The notes under the pieces: generated by a model | Database searches by the model: none | Told to the model about the DNA's origin: nothing | What the model saw: the letters and a program-made list of their open reading frames with translations, nothing else | NCBI GenBank assembly: GCA_037179385.1 | Contig: CM074193.1 | Location: 46,219,082 to 46,283,081, forward strand | Length of the DNA: 64,000 bases | From: Holothuria scabra | Taxonomy: Eukaryota; Echinodermata; Holothuroidea; Aspidochirotida; Holothuriidae | Reading direction: 5' to 3' | Part shown: positions 25,001 to 34,034 of the stretch, one piece after another | Position numbering within the stretch: the first letter of the stretch is position 1 | Layout of the letters: every line of letters starts with the position of its first letter | Position numbers and translations under genes: made by a program

Positions 25001-28000
25001 AACTTGTGTGGTCTTATACGTGTACAACTGTAGCCTATAGTGAGAGAACATACACATTATAGCATGTTCAACAGCACTCCCCGCTGCCATCAACATCCCA
25101 AAATGAAGACAGATATCTGCTCACTGGAGAGTAAAGAATATATGTCTAGAACATTCACTGTGCTTAACGAATGACCTTTTGAGGGTGTATGGCTGAGATA
25201 TTGCTGAGATTTTTAATGTAGTTTGGTAAATATGTTACAAGACAAATAAATCTGTCATACACATTTCACATATTAAAAGTGTTGAGCAGTTGTATAATTA
25301 GGCCTCAATTGGCAGAGAGGTCTATACCTGCTCTGCTATACATCAAAATGTTTCACAAGTAAGTGGGTTGTAAACCTGCTGGTTTCATGTTGGGATTGCC
25401 GTACTCTAGTTATCATCATATCTTTTGCACAATGCAGCTCTCATAAAGTTGCAATCCATGACACATTCTCTCCGAACAGCACTTAGTTTCCACTTTCCCG
25501 TTATCTTCACAAAACTGTCTAATCAAGGATTTGCTATCAGTTAGATGATCCTGTTTAATTAGCCCACAACACATGGGAATGATCAGCTTTGCTGCATCAG
25601 TTTGCCAAAGAATGGCCCTTTGTCTTGGTGAGAACAACCTCTGATAAGAGCATGTGAATTTGAAAGGTATTTCAAAAAATTTATTCACACTTTTACAAGT
25701 TTTGAATGAGGATTAGCAGATGTGACTAGTTATATAGGATCAAAACACTGTAATCTATCTACTACTGCAGTGTTTGACTGGGTATTGTTTTCATCAAGAG
25801 ACTTGCTAGAGAATGCTGTATTGGGCACAACACAGCATGCAGAGTTTGTCTTCACAAGTTTTCCAAAACTTAAATTTGCATCAAAATCAGACATTGTAAT
25901 TGGTCACCATATGGATGAGGCTGTATAGTGTTGCATCTGTCTGTAATTTTGTTTCCTGAAAAATATTACAAAATTCCCATTGAGCAGTAACTGACATGGA
26001 ATCAAGGTTTCTTCTCACTTGAAAGACTCCTTCAGTGTCTGTCAATTCTGAAAAATAATCAGTCAAAAATTAAAAATGAAGGGCTGGAACAAATGATAAG
26101 TATAACTTTCAAACTCTGATTTCCCCTTTAATATATCTTTTTCCAATCACCACTTGTTGTTTACCTTACCAAAAGATTACTTTTGCTAAACTCTACTCCC
26201 ATCAAGACTGACATTATTCCTGACATTTGCTTTCCCTTTGTAGCTTTCTCCAGGAGAACGATACCTAGACTGGATACCAAAGACAGGTTTACCAGAAAAT
26301 ATTACTCTTGTAACAAGTGTGATAAAAGGTGACAAAGTGGCTGACAGTATTAAGGAGAGGACAGACAAGATTACATGGCTTAATCTAGGATACTTGACAG
26401 ACCAAGCCAGGCATGAAGTTGTAACCAGTTATTTGAAACGTTATAACAAGGTAAGATACAGTATTTTAAGTGGAAAAGACATCTAAGTGTTGACCCTTAC
26501 ATATTTTGGCAGGAATTGTGCAGCCATGCATGTAATTCTTACTTCCTGAAGTCTTTGTCAAGTTACTTCCATTTCCTGCCAGCAGTTTGTTTCTCCCCTT
26601 AGCTGATTATCTTCATGCAGAAAAGTGCACAGAAAAGCTCTGCATCACCTGCAGATTGTTTACAAGTCTAATGAGCATCCCTGCATTATGTGCTGAAGGT
26701 GTTAATTTCAGAGTAAACATTCTGCTGAAAGCCTGACCTTAAAGGCCTACGTATGGGATATTTGAAGTTTGTGTTTCTGTAAGGGGTCTTGCCATGGCCT
26801 GTATTCCCTTAATCCCTTCATTTAATAGTGGTACTATCAACCATTGACAAATTAGAAATAGTGTGTGTGTGGGGGTGTAAGTGTATGTGTTTAGGATGTG
26901 TCACTTAAAATGGAGTATTCTTAAAGCAAATTAGTATTTGGGTATTTTATACTGAGTGGCAGAACATTTTTGGTTATGATGAAAGTGAATTCTTCATTCA
27001 AGGGTAGACCCAAGCCCAGTAGATTTTCTGTTTAATTGTCACTCTGCAATTACCATGCTTAAAGTGTGCCCTTTGAACAAAGAATTTCAAAGCAGACATT
27101 GAGTTTTAAGCTTACTATTTCCATTGTAGTTATGTTATTACAAGTGCAGTGACCTTCTTTTTTTCTGTGTCATAGATTCTTGACCCTGAACAGACTGAAC
27201 TAGTAGTGAGATCAGAGGGAGCTAAGAATGCATTATGGTTAACAATGGCCTGTGAAGAGTTGCGTGTATTTGGATCATTTGATCATTTGACGCAATACAT
27301 TCGTGAGCTACCTCATTGCCTTGATACTCTTCTGGAGAAAATTCTTGTAAGGCTTGTTTCTGAGGATGAGACTTGTTTGCTTAAAGAGGTGAGCTCATGG
27401 TACCCATTTTATGTTGAAATTGAAATTTTTCATGGGCACAGATTTCATATTGCAAATTATCCCCAGAGTTATTTATTTGCAATACACACGTCCTACATTG
27501 GTTACCTTGGTCTTACTTGTACTTCATAGCTCACTGTATTGTTTTATACCAAAACACAAACAGTACACTCCAGTAATTTCAAAATTTTGTCTTGCAAATG
27601 TTTTTTTTTTCTTTGTTTTTTTGATGACTTGTAGCAGTACTATGCAGTAATTTTGTTCCTAGTTTTCTAAGCACTTACTAGCAGTACACTTGTAAAAGCT
27701 TTTCCGATCATTTCGTTTATTTTTTTTTTATTTTACTACATATTAAGTATTCTGAAGAGGAAGGATGCCTTCAGCCCCCTCAGAGCTTGAGAGATAACAT
27801 GTCTAGGAAATTAAAACCAGCAGTTTTATAAAAGTACAGAATTGTTTTTCTAATTTGTAGACCCTTTGCTTCATTGAATGTGCTAGAGATGGACTACGGG
27901 AGGCAGCCCTACAACTTTTACTTGGAGATGTGAATGCAAAGAAGCCCGTACCAATGTTACATTGGGCCATGGTTAACCGTACCCTTAAACCATTTATAAG

Positions 28001-31000
28001 GGTTGCTAGTAGCTATCAGCAACTTAATCAACTAACCTTTTACCATCAAGCTATTGGAAAGGTAATTCTGACTCAGCTTTGCAAAATATTTTTAATCATT
28101 TTCAAGGTGAAGTTGATGATGTGTGTGTATGCATCTGTATAGTGCTTGTAAGCATGATATCTTAAAATGGGTAACCCTGAGGGGTCTTAAACTAGTCATA
28201 TTTGTTATTTCCCGTATTGGATGGATGAATACTACCCTTTTTTATCTTTTTTGTGTCCAAAAGGTTATTTAAGGTCAAAAGGGGTCACCTGAGAAGATCC
28301 TTTAAGTGCAATTCAGTACCTCAAAAAAGGTACTGTAACATTGTTAGTTAGATGGAGTTTTAGGGCCCAGTTTTCATCCTATTGGTAACATTGTTAGATC
28401 TTATAGTAGACACACTGTATTGAAATGAAGAATAGTGTAGTCTTATGTCAAAGGTCAGCAAAAGTCAAAGTGTAAAATGTTTCCAAGTAAAGGAGGAGTA
28501 ACTTGCCAAGGGATGGTGGGGGAGGGGGACATGGTGGGGGGAAGGGACACATGGTGGGGGAGGGGGACATGGTGGGGGAGGGGGACATGGTGGGGGAGGG
28601 GGACATGGTGGGGGAGGGGGACATGGTGGGGGAGGGGGACATGGTGGGGGAGGGGACATGGTGGGGGAGGGGGGCATGGTGGGGGAGGGGGACATGGTGG
28701 GGGAGGGGGGGACAAAGTGCTCTCAATGAATTTTTTTACTACTTGAGAGTTGGAAGTTTGCTATGCACTTTGTTATTCATTTTTAATATATTTGGCCACC
28801 CAGACAAAATCTCACCAGGGATTCTGCCACAAACTCAAGAAAGGGGGGGTGGGGATGGGAGAGAAGGGATTTCTTACTGCCAAGTTAAAATTATTGCTAC
28901 TCTTGGCCAAAGTTACAGGTGGGCAAAGAGGAGCAAAACTTGCTTCAAGGCCCCTACAAAGTGTAGTCTAAAAGGTTTTAAACACTGTTTATGCAAGTTT
29001 GAATATTGCTGAAAGGTGTCTTCCTCTCAACAAAGACAACAAGATTCGATTTTTTTTTTTTATTTATGTGGAAATAAAACGGAGATAGGGCTTCACCCTG
29101 ATTCTTCTAGGAAGGGGAGACAAATGCCTTCTACCCCTTGACTAAAACCCTGTCCCCATTTCAGTACCTTTTCTGGCCATAGAAATGCATAAACATACCA
29201 TGAGAAACAAACGATAATAGATCATATAGCTGTACCTAGTATCTGAATGCTCAATATTTAATTGAAGGAATCTGTAGATTTAGATGAAGTTGTTCAAAGG
29301 TCGTTTGAGGTAGGACATCAATACATAAAGTCTGTTCTGCCATACAATGCTCAAATGAAATGAAAAAAGCTGATTTACAAACAGGACAACCATCTGATAA
29401 AACTTAATGTTTCTCAAATATATGTGTACACATGAAAACTTCACACCTAAATTCATCAGTAGGAAGTACAAAATGTATTAAAAATATTCGCTATCGGTGG
29501 GAAAAAAATTGGTGAACTCTACCCACATGGGCATGTCAATGTAAAGGATTTCAGGATATAACTGAACAATAAAATTAGTACCTTACAATGCTGTATTGAC
29601 AATTTTGAATACACAGTTACTGCTGATAAAATTTTTGTGAAAGGAAAGTGTTTTAGGCAAAGTAAAACATGCAAAGATATGTTGGGAAAAAGATTATTTA
29701 CTTGGAAATCTTTAGAAGTTCTGTGATAGGCACATGACTTCGCCCAGCTGTGTAACTACAGACATATCCTTTTTTTAAAGGCTGTAAGGAATCGATGGCT
29801 GTCAGATGAAGGCTCCTCTGTTAAACATCACAGAATTTTGGCAGATTATTTCCAGAACCAATGCACTGATGATCACATTCTTGGCAGAGAGGCAGCTTAT
29901 CATATAAGCCAGGCAAAGGATGGGACAAGAATGCTTGACTTCATCAGAAATGATTCTAGGTCTCGGTATATAGATGCTATTGTCATCTCAGACTATATTA
30001 AGGTAGGTCAACTAATCTTGTTTGCATCATTTTAGGAATAGGGGGAGGGGGAATAAGGGGGTAGCTAGGTAGGGGTATGGGAAGCAGCAGACACACTTTT
30101 ATGGTTAAGTGGTCACAATGTCCTCATCAGAACTGTGATAGATAGTTACCAGTTACTGCAATTTTCAAAGGGTCTAGGCTTGTCAGTTGCAGTTTAATTT
30201 CCTAAATGTTTAAACAGTCAAAATAAATGTTCGTTTACCATTTTAATGATGTCTACATATATCCACCTTTGATTTCCCTTAGAATCAACCATAAACATGA
30301 TAAGTAAATACTGGCTTTGAGACAATAATTTTGTTGACGTAATTTTGCCGAATTTTGCAATGTTAATATACATTATTTTGTGGTAAAAAGATTAAAATAC
30401 ATCATCTCACTGATTTTTACAGTCCTTGGAAGTCATGGAAAAATTGTCATTTTTTTTTTGTCTTTTCGAATGTGTACAAATCCTGAAAATAGTGGGCTTC
30501 TTCAGGAAACAATCATCTCTTTACATATATTCTGGCACAAACTAATTGGTGTTGAATTAGCTGTGACACAAATAAAACCCCAGTGTGGCAGGTTGGTCCT
30601 CTCTGTCCTTTCCAAATTTGATGGGTGTTTTGTGTCTTTCAGGGAACTTGATTGTATTTGGGTATTTATTTGAAGTTGTTGTTATTCTTTTACATACTTG
30701 TATACTTGTGTTTCATTTTAAGGGGGACTGTTTTGTTTCCTGAGCTTTGAAAATAAGCTCATAAAAATTTGGATGTGCTGATTTTCAGATTAGAGGGTTT
30801 TGAAAATTTACTCCTGTTAAAAATGATCAGAAAAATTGCCAAAATTTCACCATAGATGGTTATCAAATCTTGTTCTGAGGTTAAAGGGTTAAAGTAGAAT
30901 ACTCTTGTGGTTGGCCACAAAATTTTCCAGTTGACTGATCTTGGGGCAATCAGCATCAGGGGACCACATAGGAAACAGCCTGTGACAGTTGAGGGAGTGC

Positions 31001-32793
31001 TGTGGTTGATCAAACTAGGTATAAAAGCAGAGCAATAATCTGTCAATAGTGAAATGTCACAGTGACAAAAGGCCTGTCACACCTCCCAACCCCCTGCCCC
31101 CATCTGACCCCCCCCCCCCTTATTGAGGGTGAAGACAGATGAAGCAGGTTCAAAGTATTTTAATCAGTTTCTCTCCGTTTGTATGCTCTCAAAAACTTGA
31201 TACAACTAGGTGAAAAACTTACATGCAGACAGTTTAAGAGTTAAAGGGAAAAATTCAGTCACCTCAACCTAAATTAGTGTAGCAGACCATCCTGTTTCAT
31301 GATTGGCTGTTGAAGATCATACCACTCTATTTTCTCTCTTCAATTGTGAAATTAACTAGGGTAATTGCTTTGTTAACCTTAAATATGCAATTTGGTAGTT
31401 CTAAAATATTATGGAGATACTTAAAATTGTAAGATTTGCTGTTGCTTCAAATTAAACTAGGAGCAACTTGTCTCACCCTCTAAAAGTTGAGCTGGAATAA
31501 TCTTTGTAACATACTTTATCTTTTTCAGGTGACTTAATGTAAGAACTGATTATATTTTCTCTTGCAGGAAAACAAGTGTGTAAGCATTATTCATAGAAAC
31601 TCTAACAGTGGAAGTAGACAGCTATTCTCTTGCCCATCCTGTAGCAATGAGTGTCAAGCTTTCAGTAAACATCAAACAACTCCAAACAAAGATTCTTGTG
31701 TTCTCTGTGGAAAGAATGTCCAGCCAACTTTTAAGAAACCTAAGAATGAAGGTATTTTATATTTGTTTCTTGCTTTTTTGAATGTGTCATATTCCAGGCT
31801 CCCCACTTAAAAGCTAGAACTTAAGTGAGAAAGAATTTATTGACACTGGTGATGATGGTTTCAAGTACAGTTCGAATAAGGTTCAAGTCCTCCCCTTTGG
31901 TTGCAAGAGGTGAAGTACCATGTGTGTATAAAACAGTCAACCCCCAATCCACCGGGGGGGGGGGGGGGGTCTAAATGCAGTAGAGGAGTATCATACTGTA
32001 GTTCAGCTGTAATGATGTTGGCCTGGGCACTTAATCATTGGTTACAACATAACAGATCACTTCAGGGTTCGACAACCCTCTTCCATCTGAACTGACAGTC
32101 TGCAGCAAGTAAAAATTGAGTTGAACAAGTGCCCTGCTCAATATTGTAGCCACAAGTCAAGTAGCCCAAGGAAGTCTTATTCACAATATGTTTGGAAATT
32201 TGATTAGACAGTGTCAGTTTCCAAGCACGTAAAAAGCTCTTATTCTCATAGTATTTCAATGTCTATTACTCTAAAGGAGAGAAGTGAGCAATCACGTGTT
32301 CATATGGACTGGAAGACATTGAGAACAGTCAGTCTGACCAGAAATTACGGAAAACTGAATTTTTCAACATCTGGCTTCCCATAGATCAAATTGGATTTGG
32401 GTATAAGTCAAAGACAAATTAATAAGTCTTTGCATTACATTACCTATTAGACTAAGCTGATTATTAAAACTATCAATACATGTCTCATAGAGCAAAACAG
32501 TTTGGATATATTTTACTAATGTTGTGTGTTACTGGTTGGATAAAGCAAATAACCAGGGATTTTGACATTCTAGGTCAAGGATTATATTATATGGATTCAT
32601 TTAACAATGTTTATTGTCCCCAGCTCACTGGTGTGCCCACCATCCAAGCAGAGGTCCTTCCTTTGATGAACAACCAATGTGTCACATTTGCAAACGTCCA
32701 GTGATAGAACCAGAAGTACCATTGCCTCTCTACCTCTGTCATTTCTGTGAAGGGGGAGGAGGAGCTACAACCTGCTGTTGGACACCTGGATAG
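12727..32793 (+). CDS. DUF4062-NACHT STAND ATPase with Cys-rich C-terminus, 13 exons, 880 residues
   Basis: Exons: 12727-13005, 13098-13282, 14231-14462, 17322-17529, 19176-19486, 20035-20137, 21808-21935, 26244-26450, 27176-27388, 27861-28061, 29781-30002, 31568-31751, 32624-32793. All introns are GT-AG, every junction keeps frame, and the sum is 2643 nt. The ATG is preceded by an in-frame TAA at 12715. Residues about 73-170 form a DUF4062 domain (RLFVSSTFHDFQSERE; LGERYGWVPG). Residues 386-393 are a P-loop (AEPGAGKSS) and 473-479 a Walker B (LLILIDD). A helical/winged-helix region follows, then paired Cys motifs from residue ~780 to the end. Established: proteins of this architecture (TTC41, NPHP3, TEP1, NWD families) are STAND regulatory ATPases. 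Of these TTC41 looks nearest, but its TPR repeats are absent. The ligand and role are unknown. A conserved acidic insert precedes the P-loop. Confidence 0.85.
13098..13282 (+). CDS. DUF4062-NACHT gene, coding exon 2
   Basis: Residues 94-154. Continues DUF4062 with VFPELKEWCMQRKLHLIECD and DLRWGIP, the typical second strand of the family. Acceptor CCTCCAG|GTTTTT, donor GAGAG|GTACTG. It ends two bases into an Arg codon that exon 3 completes. Confidence 0.87.
14231..14462 (+). CDS. DUF4062-NACHT gene, coding exon 3
   Basis: Residues 155-232. Starts by completing LGERYGWVPG, the end of the DUF4062 core, followed by THMEILHGALYRN and AVFFLRNP, also typical of the family. Donor TTGAAG|GTACAT, phase 0. 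Confidence 0.87.
14769..14886. repeat. Long inverted repeat (hairpin) in intron 3
   Basis: The left arm reads AACAGATTTCC..TATGCCAACTTTCAACA..ACATAAACAT. The right arm is its near-complete inverse, with a loop of about ten bases around 14817-14827. Each arm is about 50 bp with few mismatches. A transcript would fold into a stem like a foldback MITE or an miRNA precursor. Confidence 0.75.
15062..15345 (+). repeat. Dispersed repeat, second copy inverted near 60.2 kb
   Basis: Blocks such as 'gttatggaagttgcatcttt', 'aaggctaccatactgccata' and 'caatatttccctttaacacc' recur in reverse complement at 60150-60430. The shared length is about 280 bp. The class is unknown and no inverted ends are evident. 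Confidence 0.65.
16570..16830. mobile_element. MITE with CCCTTTGAG-type ends in intron 3
   Basis: Left end CCAGCTGAAAATTCCCTTTG, right end CAAAGGGAATTTTCTGCTGG, inverted repeats of about 20 bp. The interior is dominated by CCCTTTG/CAAAGGG motifs in both orientations, so the whole 260 bp can fold on itself. Nothing is encoded. Confidence 0.75.
17322..17529 (+). CDS. DUF4062-NACHT gene, coding exon 4
   Basis: Residues 233-301. ELKSKLREYYPKQCFEYRCQ is followed by GLDDFGNNVLSFFKEAI, the linker between DUF4062 and the NTPase in this family. Acceptor TTTATTCAG|GAGC, donor GAGAG|GTTAGT, phase 1. No methionine-initiated frame covers it, so it is easily missed. Confidence 0.82.
17568..17937 (+). repeat. 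G-rich dispersed repeat, copy 2 (intron 4)
   Basis: Begins near 'cagggattcagccagaaact' with a run of about 16 G, contains 'aaatattgctgcaaacatta' and ends near 'gaaacactgttcagggattt'. The border words AGGGATT recur at both sides. It is collinear with 28795-29160. Confidence 0.6.
18180..18690 (+). repeat. Tandem duplication, unit about 255 bp (intron 4)
   Basis: 'catggtaaccaatgggaact' near 18204 recurs as 'catggtaacccatgggaact' near 18459. The following blocks ('tgattggtgggaa', 'caatcactctcttgaaatcc' and its partner) keep the same spacing. Two copies have diverged by roughly one base in five by eye. Confidence 0.7.
19176..19486 (+). CDS. DUF4062-NACHT gene, coding exon 5, P-loop
   Basis: Residues 302-405. 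Carries FGRDREYKLILQYA, an acidic low-complexity insert (about residues 346-376, rich in Asp/Glu/Lys), then IVAIVAEPGAGKSSLMAKCA. The first Walker A glycine is alanine (A386); the Gly-Lys-Ser triplet is intact (K392, S393). Acceptor TTTATAG|AGCAT, donor GCAAG|GTAAGT. Confidence 0.87.
20035..20137 (+). CDS. DUF4062-NACHT gene, coding exon 6
   Basis: Residues 406-439. HFVGCSGISTYHPNLIKRLC is the strand and helix that follow the P-loop in NACHT proteins of this group. Acceptor TGTATAG|GTGGG, donor TAAAG|GTAGGT, phase 1. Too short to appear as a long open frame. Confidence 0.82.
21110..21235 (+). mobile_element. SINE fragment, plus orientation (intron 6)
   Basis: Contains 'catgtcatacagaatacttt', 'aaaatggagccttctgcc' and 'cagcatgagtaatggagtag', a diverged form of the SINE body seen intact at 40186-40430. 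Confidence 0.55.
21596..21720 (-). mobile_element. SINE fragment, minus orientation (intron 6)
   Basis: Begins 'gttagtaagatggagattta', then 'cccaatttccaacctattgg' and 'ggcttgttttccccactc', the inverse of the SINE 3' body. The tRNA-like head is absent. Confidence 0.65.
21808..21935 (+). CDS. DUF4062-NACHT gene, coding exon 7, Walker B
   Basis: Residues 440-482. A charged helix is followed by KPLLILIDDLSQ, a good Walker B with two acidic residues (D478, D479). Acceptor ATGTTAG|ATTCT, donor CGCAG|GTAAGT, phase 0. Confidence 0.83.
22040..22190 (+). pseudogene. Partial duplicate of exon 8 within intron 7
   Basis: Bases 22076-22185 align without gaps to 26376-26485 at an offset of 4300. They encode WLNLGYLTGKTRHEVVTSYL, against WLNLGYLTDQARHEVVTSYL in the real exon. 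The splice donor (AACAAG|GTAGGA) and about 35 intronic bases are also retained. The first half of exon 8 is missing, although weak similarity reaches back to about 22040. No stop lies in the aligned coding part. It may be a relic of a tandem exon duplication or, less likely, a used alternative exon. Confidence 0.75.
22240..22570 (-). repeat. G-rich dispersed repeat, reversed copy (intron 7)
   Basis: Inverse of the family: 'cccccttccaaacagggtgg', 'cttacaggggccttggagaa', 'gatgaaatccctggtgtg'. It lies directly after the exon 8 relic. Confidence 0.55.
22571..26243. other. Rest of intron 7, no gene seen
   Basis: AT-rich intronic sequence. No recognisable exon; the open frames near 24.6 and 25.5-25.9 kb lack family features. 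Text near 25690-25920 ('gtcttcacaagttttccaaa') is shared with 40090-40150, so part of it is another dispersed repeat. Confidence 0.45.
26244..26450 (+). CDS. DUF4062-NACHT gene, coding exon 8
   Basis: Residues 483-551. LSPGERYLDWIPKTGLPENI is followed by VTSVIKGD and WLNLGYLT, the sensor-like strand and following helix of the NTPase. Acceptor CTTTGTAG|CTTTC, donor AACAAG|GTAAGA, phase 0 on both sides, so skipping this exon would keep the frame. Confidence 0.85.
27176..27388 (+). CDS. DUF4062-NACHT gene, coding exon 9
   Basis: Residues 552-622. Contains ALWLTMACEELRVFGSFDHL and LPHCLDTLLEKIL, the helical segment after the NTPase core (compare the PLYL/ELR.FG pattern in related STAND proteins). 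Acceptor GTCATAG|ATTCT, donor AAAGAG|GTGAGC, phase 0. Confidence 0.86.
27861..28061 (+). CDS. DUF4062-NACHT gene, coding exon 10
   Basis: Residues 623-689. CFIECARDGLREAALQLLLG begins the helical winged-helix-like region. Acceptor AATTTGTAG|ACCC, donor GGAAAG|GTAATT, phase 0. No known repeat is visible in it. Confidence 0.85.
28330..28390 (-). mobile_element. SINE 3'-end fragment (intron 10)
   Basis: 'ttagttagatggagttttag' followed by 'ggcccagttttcatcctatt' is the inverse of the SINE tail. Only about 60 bp remain. Confidence 0.5.
28513..28712. repeat. 18 bp minisatellite (intron 10)
   Basis: About eleven head-to-tail copies of GGGGGAGGGGGACATGGT with small length changes. Because the unit is a multiple of three, several frames on both strands stay open through it (W-G-R-G-T-W or P-P-P-P-C-P type repeats). 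They are not genes. The G-rich strand could form quadruplex structures. Confidence 0.9.
28795..29160 (+). repeat. G-rich dispersed repeat, copy 4 (intron 10)
   Basis: Contains 'caccagggattctgccacaa', 'cttgcttcaaggcccctaca' and 'gaatattgctgaaaggtgtc', collinear with 17568-17937. Confidence 0.6.
29781..30002 (+). CDS. DUF4062-NACHT gene, coding exon 11
   Basis: Residues 690-763. HHRILADYFQNQCTDDHILG resembles the 'LADYF' helix found before the TPR array in NPHP3/TTC41-like proteins. GREAAYHISQAKDGTRMLDF follows. Where relatives have TPR repeats, the next exon here goes straight to a Cys-rich tail. Donor TTAAG|GTAGGT. Confidence 0.86.
30003..31567. other. Intron 11, position where TPR exons would be expected
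   Basis: No exon encoding TPR-like helices was found between exons 11 and 12. The sequence is AT-rich with one poly-C run near 31107-31120. The short open frames here carry no recognisable motif. Confidence 0.45.
31568..31751 (+). CDS. DUF4062-NACHT gene, coding exon 12, zinc-ribbon-like
   Basis: Residues 764-824. Contains CPSCSNEC and CVLCGK, two CxxC knuckles spaced by about 25 residues, as in zinc ribbons. Acceptor CTTGCAG|GAAAA, donor TGAAG|GTATTT, phase 1. Confidence 0.82.
32624..32793 (+). CDS. DUF4062-NACHT gene, last coding exon
   Basis: Residues 825-880 and the TAG stop. Carries HWCAHH, MCHICKRP and LCHFCEGGG, ending with a CCW motif seven residues from the end. Acceptor TCCCCAG|CTCAC completes an Ala codon begun in exon 12. 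The Cys/His spacing supports zinc binding by the tail. Confidence 0.83.
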
Positions 32794-32924
32794 GGGAAAC
32801 TGAAAAAAGTAAATGAATTTTATTTTGATAGTATTCCGGACTTTTATTATGAAGTGTATGAGTGCAATCGGACACCACCACTTGCCTCAAATCACTGTGA
32901 GGAGTTTGATTATTTGCACAACTA

Positions 32925-32930
32925 AATAAA
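32925..32930 (+). terminator. Candidate polyadenylation signal (AATAAA)
   Basis: A canonical AATAAA lies about 130 bases after the stop codon of the DUF4062-NACHT gene. It is the first one downstream, which would give a short 3' UTR. Cleavage has not been shown. Confidence 0.5.
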
Positions 32931-33978
32931 GCATGAGAACTTGGATTAATCTATTTAAATCTGATAAAAAACACCCCTAAATATCCTATGGAGTGTGATT
33001 TGTAGCACACTTGGAAAATTTAAGACTCAAGGTCTGAGCATTTCCTTCCTCTTGGACTAGAGAGGAATTAAGTATAACCTCTAAGTTCACAACATTTTGT
33101 TGACTTGAAAATTTTCAGGTCCTTTTGGAATTTTTTTTTTCTCTTGGTGCAGTATTTTCAGGTTATAGTCACTATGTTTTCTTTTTGTAGTTTCAAACAA
33201 AAGTTTCCATTAGTATCAGCTTGTCATAATTTAATATCACTTTCTGCATATATTCAAAGAGGCCTAGCATGAACTTATCTGTAAATCATTATCAGAGAAA
33301 GACTAAAGTAATAATTGCAATTTAGTGGCTTTCTTTATTCTTCCCTTAAGTGGAAGGAATCTGATTAAAATTCACGACCATGTTTGAGTAACTTTTTGTC
33401 TTCTTCAACTTGCATGAATGAAATGTTCATAAAGCTTGTGCATATGATATCACAGAGCAGAGAGTAGACCCTCCTTTGAGGGCAAAACAAACCAACACAG
33501 ACAAATACAGACAGCTAATTTGTCAACCTGTCACATAGTCTGCTACAGGTGCAGGGCAAATTCTTCAGTGTATGGCTACATGTTCTGTTGTTCTGCCCAA
33601 AGGATGACATCAGCGTGTTGTCAATGCACAAGGTCTATTCAGAATTTGACCCCAACTTCTTTTGGTCCATTTAGTCAGGTGACTGTGCATTATCCCAGGG
33701 TTAATTTATGGTAATGAAGAAACATATTCATCTGTCCACTTCTCTATTTTACTTGAGGTTGTGCTCTTTTAAAGTGGTTATTTACGAATGACATTACGTC
33801 CCTTTCATCTTTTTTTCAAATATCTTTTTGTCTGAACGAACTTCCCTTTTGTCTATTTAAATCAAATATCTTTGTGTGTGAATGAGCAATGGTTTCACAA
33901 CCCTGGACCTGTGCATTAGTATACAGATAATGAATGTTTATGAGTGCAATAGCATTGAATTGTTTCTTGAGTTGAAAG
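32931..33978. other. Intergenic, no gene seen
   Basis: Downstream flank of the DUF4062-NACHT gene, AT-rich, with no clear repeat ends or open frames of interest. Confidence 0.4.
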
Positions 33979-34034
33979 ATTGCCACCTTCTATTAAACGA
34001 GGCGAAGCCGAGTTGAGCAGAAGGTGACAATCTC
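33979..34034. repeat. Hairpin at the left border of the Crypton-like element
   Basis: GATTGCCACCTTCT pairs with AGAAGGTGACAATC (one mismatch), with a loop containing 'cgaggcgaagccgag'. It abuts the inverted repeat that starts at 34034 and may be part of the element's left end or a separate older insertion. Confidence 0.55.

Noticed and set aside
28448..29012. Overlapping open frames on both strands with W-G-R-G-T or P-P-P-P-C-P repeats
   Set aside because: They are products of the 18 bp minisatellite, which is a multiple of three; no domain or splice context.
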